Notes: generated from the letters alone by a model not told the origin. A stretch of 57,652 nt of DNA from Actinomycetes bacterium (GCA_021847945.1 JAJZNG010000194.1:1-57652), one strand, 5' to 3'; positions 9,242 to 19,487 are shown, counted from the stretch's first letter. Program-made: numbers and translations.

Positions 9242-9749
9242 TCACTCGGTGAGAGTCCCTCCCTCATCTGCGCGGACTCCTTGTGCTTCGTCGCCATATT
9301 GTTGGCTAGCCGGGGGCTGGGTGCTCGGCGCTGGGCTCTGGAAGAGGATGTAGAGCCATACGAGTGAAGGGACTACGATGACAGCTCCGATTACCAAACT
9401 CGCGAACGTCGCAGTGAGTACCGAGGATGTAGCGGCTGCCGATGAGATCGTGAGCCCAGGATCGAGCAGATGAGGGTATTGCGCTACCGCCCAGGCCCAC
9501 ACAACTGCCGTTACCGCTACGGCGGCAGCGAAACGTGCCAGGACAAAGCGTGAAGCGAACAGCAGTATAAAGGCGGCGATGCCGGCAGCCCCAGAGAGGA
9601 ACACAAGGGCGATCGCCCGGTGGGCCAGTCCATGGGCGAGGACGGGGGCCTTACGATGCAGAAAGACCAAACCCATGGCGGCGATCGCCCCAGCGACGGC
9701 GCCAGCAATCAAGGCCCGGGTACGAAAGTAGGTGACTAAAGTGCCGTCG
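9242..9749 (-). pseudogene. cydB: 3' half of cydB (cytochrome bd oxidase subunit II)
   Basis: The reading frame holds the C-terminal half of CydB: 'VVWAWAVAQYPHLLDPGLTI' followed by 'VIGAVIVVPSLVWLYILFQ' are the diagnostic segments. About 200 N-terminal residues and any start are missing. The fragment opens at 'DGTLVTYFRTRAL' directly against the truncated oxidoreductase gene, so a deletion joined the two. Cytochrome bd is a terminal quinol oxidase for low oxygen; this copy cannot make a complete subunit. Confidence 0.8.
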
Positions 9750-10032
9750 CCCCTGCGGCGGGCGTCGGATCGACGGACGTGACTTCGGCGTTTACGAACT
9801 GGCTTCCGTCATGGTCATGGAATCGGACCGTATCCATATGCATCGTCAACAGGGGGTCACGATCGGCGAAGACCTCCATGGGAATGTTGGGGACAAAGGA
9901 CAGGTAAGGGTTGTGATCGATTACCGTGAGCCTCACCCCACTCCCGGCCAGAGCATGGATAAACCGTGCGGTCGTCAGACCGGCAAAGCTGCTTCCTAAG
10001 ACCACGACATGCGCCTGAGAGGGCGAAGTCAT
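9736..10032 (-). pseudogene. 5' fragment of an NDH-2/SQR-type FAD oxidoreductase
   Basis: About 98 residues from ATG 10032. 'HVVVLGSSFAGLTTARFI' is a Rossmann FAD-binding motif and 'NPYLSFVPNIPMEVFADRDP' matches the start of sulfide:quinone reductase/type II NADH dehydrogenase proteins, which are normally about 400 residues. The frame ends at TAG a few codons after the junction with the cydB fragment. The ATG overlaps the TGA of a 49-codon upstream ORF. Most of the enzyme is lost, so it is very probably non-functional. Confidence 0.75.
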
Positions 10033-10178
10033 GCAACGCCGTCCCAAATCTCGTCTGCCGGCACACCTGACTCCGGCTTGGCAGGTTGCAATTCGACTGG
10101 AGCAGGGCTGGCCGTACTCACCCTCAAACTGCTTGCGAGCCAGTTTGGCGACCGTGCATCATCGGTGGGTGCTGGCAT
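10029..10178 (-). CDS. 49-codon leader ORF coupled to the oxidoreductase fragment
   Basis: Begins MPAPTDDARSPNWL and ends EIWDGVA; AGGAGAGGA lies upstream of its ATG. The stop TGA overlaps the ATG of the next gene (ATGA). The GCTCC start of leader element D is 69 nt upstream of this ATG, the same distance as in copies A, B and C. No family recognised. Confidence 0.5.
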   Translation of the reverse strand: MPAPTDDARSPNWLASSLRVSTASPAPVELQPAKPESGVPADEIWDGVA

Positions 10179-10230
10179 CAGCGCTGATCCTCTCCTGGAC
10201 ATCTTCCGAGCGATCCGCTCAGGGTCTGCG

Positions 10231-10250
10231 TCGCCAGGGTCTGGAGCAAC
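10231..10250 (-). promoter_or_regulatory. Leader element copy D (GTTGCTCCAGACCCTGG)
   Basis: Minus-strand GTTGCTCCAGACCCTGGCGA, identical to copies A and B over 19 bases. Downstream text (GCTCGGAA...CCAGGAG) also resembles copy A. The core contains the dyad CCAG-ACC-CTGG. Confidence 0.65.
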
Positions 10251-10487
10251 GACGTCGCGGTCAAAACCTACCCGGCCGCGACTGCATTTGGCTCCTAGCC
10301 AGTACCACGATGCTCGCGACGATGCAATACACATGCCACGCGTGATCGATTACTAGAGGGGGACAGTATGCGACGCCAGTCAGCCGTGGTCTCGACGCTA
10401 CTGCCCCGGCTTGCACCGGAGCCCTTCGGGTAGTAGGCCTATAAGCAATAGATCCGGCCGATCCCCTCGGGCCCAGTCGGCGACTTC

Positions 10488-10509
10488 GTTGCTCCAGACC
10501 CTGGCGGCG
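10488..10509 (+). promoter_or_regulatory. Leader element copy A, upstream of ftsH
   Basis: GTTGCTCCAGACCCTGGCGG, identical to copy B over 22 bases. The leader-ORF ATG lies 68 nt beyond GCTCC, preceded by AGGAGCAAAGGAGCA, which is also nearly identical in copy B. Confidence 0.7.
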
Positions 10510-10558
10510 CCGACACGAGCCTCAGTGCTCGGAAAGCACGACCAGGAGCAAAGGAGCA

Positions 10559-10720
10559 ATGTTGGAGACCCGCCTATCGGACCAGCTCCATGAGATCAGA
10601 AGGACAGACCAGAGGGGCCGTCGCCCCCGAGGTCTTCGGGCCGAGCCGACGACGACTCGTCAGGCTGTCGCTTCGTGTTGGCTATGCCCCGGACTTCTCT
10701 TATCCGAGGCCCCGACTTGA
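10559..10720 (+). CDS. 53-codon leader ORF overlapping the ftsH start
   Basis: ATG 3 nt after AAGGAGCA, open for 53 codons (begins MLETRLSDQL, Arg-rich). It ends at TGA 10718-10720, overlapping an in-frame ftsH TTG at 10717. Its Shine-Dalgarno sequence is far better than anything before the ftsH start, so ribosomes probably reach ftsH by coupling. Peptide function unknown. Confidence 0.5.
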   Translation: MLETRLSDQLHEIRRTDQRGRRPRGLRAEPTTTRQAVASCWLCPGLLLSEAPT

Positions 10721-12768
10721 GCGGCGCGAACCGGACGATTCCGCCACGCGCTGAACCGACCAACCAGCGGCCTCTGTTCCCAGCGCCAGCACCCGGCGCG
10801 CGGCGCTGGCTCGTATGGATCTTGCCCATCGGCATCGCGCTTGCGCTCCTCCTCCTGCTCCACCCAGGAGCGAAGGGTACGCCGACCCGCAAGTTGACCT
10901 ACACCGACTTCGTCAACGACGTCACAGCGAACGAAGTGTCGACGGCGACGGTCACCCCGGCGGGCTCAGTCACCGGCACGCTTCGAGGGGGCGCCGCATA
11001 CACCTCCCAGATCCCCACCGCCTTGAACGACACCTCGCTGTCCCCGTTGCTTCGTGCGCACAAGGTGCAGGTGACGGGCACCATCCCTTCCACCAACTCG
11101 CTGCTCGGCGTGCTGGACTTCCTCCTGCCCCTCGTCCTCATCATCGGCGTCTTCGTCTGGATCGGCCGCAGGAGCCGCAAACAGATGGGAGGCGGATTCA
11201 GCGGGATCATGGGCATCGGCAAGTCCAAAGCCAAGGTCTACGACGAGGAACGACCCACGACACGCTTTTCCGACATCGCCGGATACGAGGGATCCAAGGC
11301 CGAGGTGATGGAGGTCGTCGACTTCTTGAAGCACCCGGGCCGCTACGCCGCTGCGGGGGCGGTCGGCCCGAAGGGCGTGCTCATGGTCGGCCCGCCCGGC
11401 ACCGGTAAGACCCACCTGGCGAGAGCCGTCGCCGGAGAGGCAGGAGTCCCGTTTTTCGCCTTGTCGGGGTCGAGCTTCGTCGAGATGTTCGTCGGCGTTG
11501 GCGCCTCGCGGGTAAGGGACCTGTTTGCCGACGCCCGGAAGCGTTCACCGTCCATCATCTTCATCGACGAGATCGACGCCATCGGCGGCCGGCGAGGCCC
11601 CGGCGGCTTCGGATCGAACGACGAGCGCGAGCAGACCCTCAACCAGCTTCTCTCTGACATGGACGGCTTCGACCCGGGTGCCGCCGTGGTCGTCATGGCG
11701 GCGACCAATAGGGCCGAGATCCTCGACGCCGCCCTCTTGCGGCCCGGGCGTTTCGACCGGACCGTCGAAATCCCACTGCCAAACCAAAAGGAGCGCGAGG
11801 CGATCCTCGCGATCCATTCGAAAACCAAGAAGCTCGGCCCGCACGTCGACCTCAACGCCGTGTCACGAGGTACGCCCGGGTTCTCCGGCGCCGACCTGGC
11901 CAACCTCGTCAACGAGGCGGCGATCAACGCTGTGCGGTCACGGCGCGCGGTCATCTCCTCGGCCGACTTCGACTCGGCACGCGACCGGCTGCTCATCGGC
12001 CGGCGCGACACGTCGAACGCACTGCTGCCCGAGGAGAAACATGCCGTCGCCGTCCACGAAGCCGGCCACGCGCTCGTCGCGAACCTCTCCGAGCACGCCG
12101 ACCCCGTCGCCAAGGTCACCATCCTGCCCCGCGGCGCCGCTCTAGGGGTGACCGAGCAGCTCCCGATCTCCGAGCGTCACCTCTACCCCGAGAGCTACCT
12201 CACCGACACCCTCGCCGTGCGCCTCGGCGGGCGAGCGGCAGAGATCCTCGTCCTCGGCGAGCCCTCGACCGGCGCCTCGAACGACCTGGCCGGGGCGACC
12301 GACCTCGCCACGCGCATGGTGCGCGAGTGGGGGTTCTCGACCGAGATTGGACCGATCGGCTACGGGCCAGAAGGCCCCAGCCGCGACAACCCCTTCGCTG
12401 GGCGGCCCTACGCCGAGGAGACCCAGAGGGCCATCGACACCGAGGTCGCCCGGCTCCTCCGCGAGTCCGAGCTCCGAGCGACGGCCGTTCTCTGCGCCCA
12501 CCGCGACACGCTCGACCGGGTCGTCGATCTGCTCTTAGAGCGTGAAACGATCGACGGCTCGGACCTAGCAGCGATCACGGGGATACCGAAACGGGTCGCA
12601 CGGCCCAAACGGGTCCGGGTGCCGCAGACCGTGACATTGGCGTCCGCCAACCCCGTCGGGAGATCCAAGGTCGGGAACATACCGAGCGGTGCAACAGGAA
12701 AGAGCGGACTGGGCAACGATGAATCCGGGACCGAACTCAATAGCGACTACAGGAAGGAAACGACATGA
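10684..12768 (+). CDS. ftsH: FtsH ATP-dependent zinc metalloprotease
   Basis: About 694 residues. N-terminal transmembrane helix ('WILPIGIALALLLLL'), FtsH extracytoplasmic region, second helix ('LLPLVLIIGVFVWIG'), AAA module with Walker A GPPGTGKT (about residue 236), Walker B IIFIDEID (about 291) and second region of homology 'TNRAEILDAALLRPGRFDR', then the M41 protease with zinc motif HEAGH (about 457). It degrades misassembled membrane and regulatory proteins. The start is uncertain: ATG 10684 lacks a ribosome site, and the leader ORF stop would suit TTG 10717. The stop overlaps (ATGA) a 14-codon ORF leading to the PRC-barrel gene, so it heads an operon. Confidence 0.92.
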   Translation: MPRTSLIRGPDLSGANRTIPPRAEPTNQRPLFPAPAPGARRWLVWILPIGIALALLLLLHPGAKGTPTRKLTYTDFVNDVTANEVSTATVTPAGSVTGTLRGGAAYTSQIPTALNDTSLSPLLRAHKVQVTGTIPSTNSLLGVLDFLLPLVLIIGVFVWIGRRSRKQMGGGFSGIMGIGKSKAKVYDEERPTTRFSDIAGYEGSKAEVMEVVDFLKHPGRYAAAGAVGPKGVLMVGPPGTGKTHLARAVAGEAGVPFFALSGSSFVEMFVGVGASRVRDLFADARKRSPSIIFIDEIDAIGGRRGPGGFGSNDEREQTLNQLLSDMDGFDPGAAVVVMAATNRAEILDAALLRPGRFDRTVEIPLPNQKEREAILAIHSKTKKLGPHVDLNAVSRGTPGFSGADLANLVNEAAINAVRSRRAVISSADFDSARDRLLIGRRDTSNALLPEEKHAVAVHEAGHALVANLSEHADPVAKVTILPRGAALGVTEQLPISERHLYPESYLTDTLAVRLGGRAAEILVLGEPSTGASNDLAGATDLATRMVREWGFSTEIGPIGYGPEGPSRDNPFAGRPYAEETQRAIDTEVARLLRESELRATAVLCAHRDTLDRVVDLLLERETIDGSDLAAITGIPKRVARPKRVRVPQTVTLASANPVGRSKVGNIPSGATGKSGLGNDESGTELNSDYRKETT

Positions 12769-12809
12769 CAGCTTTGAAAGACTCAGGAAGGGCGGAGGGC
12801 GAATCGTGA
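12765..12809 (+). CDS. 14-codon coupling ORF between ftsH and PRC-barrel gene 1
   Basis: MTALKDSGRAEGES. Its ATG overlaps the ftsH TGA (ATGA) and its TGA overlaps the GTG of the PRC-barrel gene (GTGA); AGGAAGG precedes it. PRC-barrel gene 2 at 25470 also follows a 14-codon ORF with the same GTGA overlap but a different sequence. Confidence 0.5.
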   Translation: MTALKDSGRAEGES

Positions 12810-13468
12810 ACGAAGCCACGAGGTTCACTATCGGTAGCGACGTGTCTTGCAGCGACGGCACATGCGGGGAACTGCGACGCGTAGTCGTCGATCCCGTCGC
12901 CCGGGCGCTCACCCATCTAGTCGTCGATGAGAAGCACCATCAAGGATTGGGCCATCTCGTCCCGATCGAGCTCGTGAGCTCTTCTGGAACCGAGATCCAC
13001 TTGCGCTGCACGGTGGTTCAGTTCCAAGCCCTCGAAGACGCCGAAGAGATCCGGTTCCTGCCCGGACCACGTGGACAGTGGGGCTACGAGCAGGGCCAGA
13101 TGCTCTCCCAGCCCTACTACGGACTGGGCATGAGTGGCATGGGCATGATGGGCGGCGTGGGCATGGGCATGAGTCCTGGTCCCCGGTCGATCACCTCCGA
13201 TCGTGTACCCGTGGGCGAAGTGGAGGTGCGCCGCGGCGAACCCGTCCTCGCCGTTGACGGCCCCATCGGAAAGGTCCAGGGACTGGTAATAGACACTCAC
13301 GATCATCACGTAACACACGTCCTTCTCGACGAAGGCCATCTGTGGGGCAAAAAGAGAGTTGCCATCCCGATCGGCGCCGTAGCCAAAGTAAATGACGGCG
13401 TCCAGGTCAAACTCACCAAAGACGAGGTGCGCGACCTGCCGGCAGTCGGCCTCGCCGACGAGGAGTGA
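12806..13468 (+). CDS. PRC-barrel protein 1
   Basis: 220 residues from GTG with GGAGGG upstream. Two PRC-barrel-like halves ('FTIGSDVSCSDGTCGELRRVVVDP' and 'GPIGKVQGLVIDTHDHHVTHVLL' with 'GHLWGKKRVAIPIGAV') are separated by a Gly/Met-rich linker ('GLGMSGMGMMGGVGMGM'). About 65% identical by eye to PRC-barrel protein 2 and more distantly to protein 3. PRC-barrel domains act in photosynthetic reaction centres, RNA processing and many actinobacterial stress proteins of unknown role. Co-transcribed with ftsH. Confidence 0.8.
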   Translation: MNEATRFTIGSDVSCSDGTCGELRRVVVDPVARALTHLVVDEKHHQGLGHLVPIELVSSSGTEIHLRCTVVQFQALEDAEEIRFLPGPRGQWGYEQGQMLSQPYYGLGMSGMGMMGGVGMGMSPGPRSITSDRVPVGEVEVRRGEPVLAVDGPIGKVQGLVIDTHDHHVTHVLLDEGHLWGKKRVAIPIGAVAKVNDGVQVKLTKDEVRDLPAVGLADEE

Positions 13469-13728
13469 CCGCCGGACACACCTCCCTCGCCACTGTCAGG
13501 GTCGCCAAAGATGCCACACGCTAGCCTGCTACGCTCCGATTGCCGGTCTGCATTTCAGCCGACGATTCACAAAGGGGCGCGCCGTTTGCTCCTCAACACC
13601 CAAGACGTTGACACCCCCTAAGAGGCCACACCACCCTTTGCGCACACCGGCTTGCGCCGTACCGCCACCGGTGGTTGACTAGCGACCAGCAGTTCCGGTG
13701 GAGCCTTGCGGTCCCAGCCGGCGAAAAC
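13469..13728. other. Intergenic region upstream of zwf
   Basis: About 260 bases between the ftsH operon and leader element B. The promoter for zwf-gnd should lie here. No gene recognised; the ORFs are short and contain no motif. Confidence 0.35.
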
Positions 13729-13750
13729 GTTGCTCCAGACCCTGGCGGCG
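13729..13750 (+). promoter_or_regulatory. Leader element copy B, upstream of zwf
   Basis: GTTGCTCCAGACCCTGGCGG again, 69 nt from GCTCC to the leader ATG at 13801. The sequence just before that ATG (AGAGCAAAGGAGCAA) matches copy A. Confidence 0.7.
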
Positions 13751-13800
13751 CTAACCCCGAGTGTTGTGATCGAACGACGCCCAAGAGCAAAGGAGCAACC

Positions 13801-13869
13801 ATGGACACCTGTCCTGGAGGTCACCAGGTTGAGATCACCCGACTAGACGAGCGGGCGTGTCTCACGTGA
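13801..13869 (+). CDS. 22-codon leader ORF coupled to zwf
   Basis: Begins MDTCPGGHQVEITRL, preceded by AAAGGAGCAACC. Its TGA (13867-13869) overlaps the zwf GTG (13866-13868) in a different frame. No similarity to other leader peptides in the window apart from position and ribosome site. Confidence 0.55.
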   Translation: MDTCPGGHQVEITRLDERACLT

Positions 13870-15333
13870 GCGAGTCCACGTCGCAGTCAACCGACGTCCT
13901 GGTCGTCTTCGGTATCACCGGGGACCTCGCCAAGAAGATGACCTTTCGGGCGCTGTACCGCCTCGAAGCGGCCGGCCGCCTTGACTGCCAGATCATCGGC
14001 GTGGCCAAGGAGTCCTGGTCCGAAGATCAGCTGCGGGACGCGGCACGGGCCGCCGTTGAGGGGGCCGGGCAGCCGGTGGACGACGGGGCCTTCGAGCGCC
14101 TCGCCGGGCGGCTCGGCTACGTGCAGGGGGACTTCGCGGACCCCGCCACCTACCAGAGGCTGGCCGAGGCGCTCGGGGGCTTTGCCCGGCCGTTGTTCTA
14201 CCTGGAGATACCGCCGGCGCTGTTCGCGCCGGTGGTGGCCGCCCTCGGCCAGGCCGATCTCACCGGGGGGGCCACGGTGATGATCGAAAAACCCTTCGGC
14301 CACGATCTGGCCTCGGCCCGCCAGCTCAACGCCGACCTGCACAAGGTCTTGGACGAAGACCAGATCCTTCGCATCGACCACTTCTTGGGCAAGCAGCCTG
14401 TCCTGGACATTTCGTTCCTGCGTTTCGCCAACGCGCTACTCGAGCCGGTATGGAACCGCGACCACGTGGCCGCCGTGCAGATCACGATGGCCGAGGACTT
14501 CGGCGTGGAGGACCGCGGTGCGTTCTACGACCCGGTCGGGGCGATCCGCGACGTGGTCCAGAACCACCTCCTTCAAGTGTTGGCTCTCGTCGCCATGGAG
14601 GCACCGGTCGGGCCGGGGCGCCGGGCACTGTGGGACAGCAAGGTCGACGTCTTCCGGGCCATGGCCGACGTCGACCTGGCCCGCTGCGTGCGAGGCCAGT
14701 ACGCCGGGTACTCGAAGGTTCGCGGGGTGCGCAAGGGCTCGAAAACCGAGACTTACGTTGCGCTGCGTCTCGACGTGCAAAGCGGGCGCTGGGCGGGCGT
14801 TCCGTTTTTCATCCGGGCCGGAAAGGCGCTCGACGCCCGTGCCACCGAGGTGAGAGTGATCTTCCGACGGGCCCCACGACTAGCTTTCTTGGACCAACGC
14901 CAACAGGTCGACCCGAACCAGCTGATCATCCGGATCGACCCCGACCCGGGCCTGCGCCTGGTGATGCTCTCCAAGGGTGCGAACGCCAGGGCGTCGGCAG
15001 ACGTGCACATGGACCTTCCCTTTGCGGCCGAGCTGGGCCGCCCTGACGAACCCTACGAGCGGCTGTTGCACGACGCGCTCATCGCCGATCACTCCCTGTT
15101 CACCCGGGAGGACTCTGTCGAAGAGACCTGGCGGGTACTTCAACCGCTGGTCGACCATCCGCCGGCACCGCTGCCCTACCCGCAGGGGTCGTGGGGACCA
15201 GCCAATGCCGACAAGCTCCTCCAAGGCCACACCCCCTGGCAGCAACCGTGGCTGCCCGTCCCGAACGGCGCATCAGCGGGAGCACTCGACAAGGCACGCA
15301 CACCCATCCACCAAGACGACCAACAAGGAGAAC

Positions 15334-15353
<20 letters not shown>
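13866..15353 (+). CDS. zwf: Glucose-6-phosphate 1-dehydrogenase
   Basis: About 495 residues. NADP-binding 'LVVFGITGDLAKKM' near the start and the substrate/catalytic motif RIDHFLGK at about residue 169, followed by 'EPVWNRDHVAAVQITMAEDFGVEDRG' typical of G6PD. It oxidises glucose 6-phosphate to 6-phosphogluconolactone and makes NADPH, the first step of the oxidative pentose phosphate pathway. The GTG at 13866 is preferred over the track start at 13857 because of the GTGA overlap with the leader ORF. It overlaps gnd by 20 bases; zwf, gnd and the HAD gene form one operon. Confidence 0.95.
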
Positions 15354-16374
<1,021 letters not shown>

Positions 16375-16375
16375 A

Positions 16376-17101
16376 GTGGCTGAGGTGGCCGAAGCAGCCG
16401 ACCCTACGAGACCGACGAAGCTGGCGGAGACGGCCAAGCCGATCGTCGTGCTCTTCGACGTCGACGAGACCCTCGTCCATACCGGCGGTTCGGGGGCGAG
16501 AAGTTGGAAAGCCGCGTTCGACAAGCTCTACGGCATCCCCGCCGATATCGGCGAGCACAGCTCGGCGGGCGAGACCGACCCCCAGGTGGCCCGCGCCACT
16601 TTCAACGCTGTCCTTCACCGCGACCCGAGCGACGACGAGCTCGGCCGGCTCTACGCCCAGTACCTGCTGCACCTGGCCGACGACATCGGCGTCTCGGAGG
16701 GCTACCGGGTGCTGCCCGGGGCAGAGCAGGTCCTGGTTCGCCTGGGGGAGGCCGGGGTCATGCTCGGGCTGGTCTCTGGTGCCATGGAAGGCGCGGCGCG
16801 CACCAAGCTCGTCCCCGCCAACCTGAACCGGTTCTTCGTCTTCGGCGCCTACGGGACGGACTCACCGGACCGCGCCGAGCTCACCGGGCTCGCCATCGAA
16901 AAGGCCGCCCGTCTGCACGACCGGCTCACCCCGTCCCAAGTGTTCGTGGTGGGCGACACCCCCCACGACATGGAGGCGACCAACGCGTCGGGCGCGGTGT
17001 CGGTGGGGGTAGCTAGCGGCCACTACTCGGTCGACGAGCTCAAAGCGGCTGGCGGCGCCCACGTGCTCGGCTCACTAGAACAAGGTTTCCCAGGCCTGTG
17101 A
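16376..17101 (+). CDS. HAD-superfamily phosphatase, phosphoglycolate-phosphatase-like
   Basis: 241 residues from GTG, 1 nt after the gnd stop. HAD motif I 'LFDVDETLVHTGG', motif II 'GLVSGAMEG', and motif IV 'VFVVGDTPHDMEAT' are all present with a helical cap between. The DVDET variant (second Asp kept) is a normal catalytic form. The substrate is unknown; in an operon with zwf and gnd a sugar-phosphate phosphatase or damage-control enzyme is plausible. Confidence 0.8.
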   Translation: MAEVAEAADPTRPTKLAETAKPIVVLFDVDETLVHTGGSGARSWKAAFDKLYGIPADIGEHSSAGETDPQVARATFNAVLHRDPSDDELGRLYAQYLLHLADDIGVSEGYRVLPGAEQVLVRLGEAGVMLGLVSGAMEGAARTKLVPANLNRFFVFGAYGTDSPDRAELTGLAIEKAARLHDRLTPSQVFVVGDTPHDMEATNASGAVSVGVASGHYSVDELKAAGGAHVLGSLEQGFPGL

Positions 17102-17374
17102 CAACGCTACCTGTCTTGACTGGCCGACGTCGACTTCGGCGGCTGTCCTCGTTCGACAAGGAGTTCGTCACCAGCCTTCTCCACATCGGGGCGATGGTCG
17201 GCGCGTTCTTCGCGGAGGAAGTCGCGGACCGGATTGTTCGCCATCGGACGCCGACCTGTCGTCTGGTTGCTGATCAGCGAGATCTATCCGGTCGGCATCA
17301 GACGCCAGGCTGAACCACCCTGGATCCTCCGAAGCGCCGCGTTGATAGCGATGACAGCTAATCGGCGAGCTTGA
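17098..17374 (+). pseudogene. Remnant of an MFS sugar-porter transporter
   Basis: One frame reads 'FDKEFVTSLLHIGAMVGAFFAEEVADR', matching transmembrane segments 2-3 of sugar-porter MFS proteins. Another frame continues 'TGLFAIGRRPVVWLLISEIYPVGIRRQA', the signature near segments 10-11. About 250 residues between them are missing and a frameshift sits at the joint. The first codon overlaps the HAD stop (GTGA), so an intact transporter may once have closed the zwf operon. The 3' end overlaps the end of the convergent glucosidase gene. Confidence 0.75.
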
Positions 17375-19463
17375 TGCCGTCTGGTAGTCCGCTGACCTTC
17401 GCCGTGGTGCCCGCCGCCTCGATCGAGAGGCGCGCGTCGGCGAGGAAGAGATTCTCCACGGAGATACTCCCGAAGTCTTCCGGGATGCTCGGAGCGCACG
17501 ATAGGGTCCCCGCGGGAATGGACGGCTCTAGTCGTAGCAGCGTCGTCCGCAGCAACCAGAAGGGGGTGGCAGACGCCCACGCCTGTGGTGCACATGACGC
17601 CGGGTAGGAGACCGGGACGGGGAATGCCTTTCGATCGAAACCGCAGAAGAGCTCCGGTAGACGTCCCCCGAACGCCCGGGCCGCCTCCAAAAGGCCGACT
17701 GTCACAGCTTGGGCCTCCTCCACGAAGCCGTAGCGGGCAAGCCCCGCTGCACAGATGGCGCTGTCGTGAGGCCAGACCGAACCGTTGTGGTAGCTCACCG
17801 GGTTGTATCTACCCATCGACTTAGCGAGCGTCCGTATCCCCCACCCTGTGAACATGTCAGGCCCCGAGAGGTGCTCGACGGTGCGCTGCGCCTTATCGTC
17901 GTCGACGATTCCGCTCCACAGACAGTGGCCGATGTTCGAGGTGAGCGCGTCTATCGGGCGCTTGTCCCCGTCAAGGCCTAGGGCGAAGTACCCTTCTTCC
18001 TCCAACCAGAATCGCTCATTGAAGCGTACTTTGAGACGAGCAGCGCGTTGCTCGTAGTCGGCAGCGAGACCAGTGTCACCTCGCCCTCGGGCGAGTTCGG
18101 ATCGCGCCAGATAGGCGGCGTAGACATAGCCTTGAACCTCGCAGAGCGCGATCGGTGGCTCGGCGATGCGCCCTTTGGCGAAGGTCACACCGTCGAAGGA
18201 GTCTTTCCACCCCTGGTTGCGCAACCCGCGGTCCGTCGCACGTTGGTACTCGACGAACCCGTCGCCGTCCCTGTCCCCGTACTCCTCGATCCATGCGAGC
18301 GCTCGATCGGCATGTGGAAGGAGCTCGGTTACGACCTCCTCGGCCACGCCCCACTGATACAGCGCGCCGAGCGTCACCACGAAAAGTGGTGTCGCGTCGA
18401 TCGAACCGTAGTAGACGGAGCCAGCGCGTGCGTCTGCATCCGTTGGTAGCCCACGGCGCGTCTCGTGTAGGATCTTCCCCGGTTGCTCCTCAGTGATCGC
18501 GTCAGAGCGAGCTCCCTGCATGCGGGCAAGGGTGAGCAGCGTGCCCGAAGCGAGAGCCGGGTCGACGTCCAGGGTCATCAGCGACGTGATTAGCGAGTCG
18601 CGACCGAACAGTGTCATAAACCATGGCGCGCCCGCAGCGATCACGGACCGCTCAGGGTGCTCCGGGTCGAAGATCCGCAGCGCGCCGAGGTCCTGCTGGC
18701 TCTGCAGAAACACTGCGTCAATATCCTTGTCCCCGGTTCGAACTCGGGGCGTCGTCTGGTCCCACGCTCGAAGGAGAGCCGCTGGGGCAGAGAGGTCGTC
18801 TCCGACGAAGCGAGGCTCGACAACTTTACCGTCGACGGTGAGCCGGATCTCGACGGTCGCCCGCCACTGGCCCGCTGGGGGGACGACGACATCCAGACGG
18901 GCCACACCGGCGGTCACGACCGTGCCCGCAGGGAACACCACCTCGATGCCCCTTCGTAGGTCCATGTACTCGTACTGGAAGGACATCACTGGACCGTCGA
19001 CCTTGACGGTCCGTTTACCCCGCGGATGAACCCGGTTCTCCTTCACTTCAAACAGGTGCGCGAAGTCGGCGTCGAGCTCGAACGTCAAGACGCACGCTGT
19101 AGCCTCCCGGCCTAGGTTCTCCAGCACAATGTCGTCTCGCATCCCGTTACCAATGGATCGAAGTCGTTGGAGGAGAAGCGTGCTATCGACCTCTCCGAGC
19201 TCCGGTTGTCCACGCGAGACGAAGATTGCCGAGAACGGGTGATCCGCAATCAGCGCGAGGCTCTGCGGTATTTGGTCGTCGAGTCGTAGCCGCCATGTAG
19301 ATACGAAACGAGTGTCCTCGAAGAACACGCCTTCAGAGCCACCCGGTTCTATGTCGCCGTTCGCCGCCGAGATGACGAACGAAGTCCCTTCGACGAGAGT
19401 GACCGTCGCTACGTGCGGTCCTGCCAATACGGGTTCCCCGACGAAGTTCCAAGGGTCGCTCAC
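17358..19463 (-). CDS. Glycogen-debranching-type amylo-alpha-1,6-glucosidase
   Basis: 701 residues. The N-terminal third is the 'glycogen debranching enzyme N-terminal' beta domain ('ANGDIEPGGSEGVFFEDTRFVSTWRL'); the rest is a six-hairpin glycosidase domain with 'APWFMTLFGRDSLITSLMTL', 'GWKDSFDGVTFAKG' and 'YHNGSVWPHDSAICAAGL'. Such proteins act on alpha-1,6-linked or other oligosaccharides. GTG start with GGGAGCAGGCG upstream, 24 nt after the glycosyltransferase stop, so both are co-transcribed. The exact substrate is unproven. Confidence 0.8.
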   Translation of the reverse strand: MSDPWNFVGEPVLAGPHVATVTLVEGTSFVISAANGDIEPGGSEGVFFEDTRFVSTWRLRLDDQIPQSLALIADHPFSAIFVSRGQPELGEVDSTLLLQRLRSIGNGMRDDIVLENLGREATACVLTFELDADFAHLFEVKENRVHPRGKRTVKVDGPVMSFQYEYMDLRRGIEVVFPAGTVVTAGVARLDVVVPPAGQWRATVEIRLTVDGKVVEPRFVGDDLSAPAALLRAWDQTTPRVRTGDKDIDAVFLQSQQDLGALRIFDPEHPERSVIAAGAPWFMTLFGRDSLITSLMTLDVDPALASGTLLTLARMQGARSDAITEEQPGKILHETRRGLPTDADARAGSVYYGSIDATPLFVVTLGALYQWGVAEEVVTELLPHADRALAWIEEYGDRDGDGFVEYQRATDRGLRNQGWKDSFDGVTFAKGRIAEPPIALCEVQGYVYAAYLARSELARGRGDTGLAADYEQRAARLKVRFNERFWLEEEGYFALGLDGDKRPIDALTSNIGHCLWSGIVDDDKAQRTVEHLSGPDMFTGWGIRTLAKSMGRYNPVSYHNGSVWPHDSAICAAGLARYGFVEEAQAVTVGLLEAARAFGGRLPELFCGFDRKAFPVPVSYPASCAPQAWASATPFWLLRTTLLRLEPSIPAGTLSCAPSIPEDFGSISVENLFLADARLSIEAAGTTAKVSGLPDGIKLAD

Positions 19464-19487
19464 CGCCTGCTCCCACCCAGCCGCGGG

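Noticed and set aside
10420-10490. Sigma-B/F-type promoter (GGGTAG box) upstream of the leader elements
   Set aside because: GGGTAG appears before copies A and D but not consistently before B, C, E and F, and no matching -35 at fixed spacing.
10488-10509. Leader element as an intrinsic hairpin (CCAG-ACC-CTGG)
   Set aside because: The dyad is reduced in copies C, E and F while the sequence is kept, so structure alone does not explain conservation.
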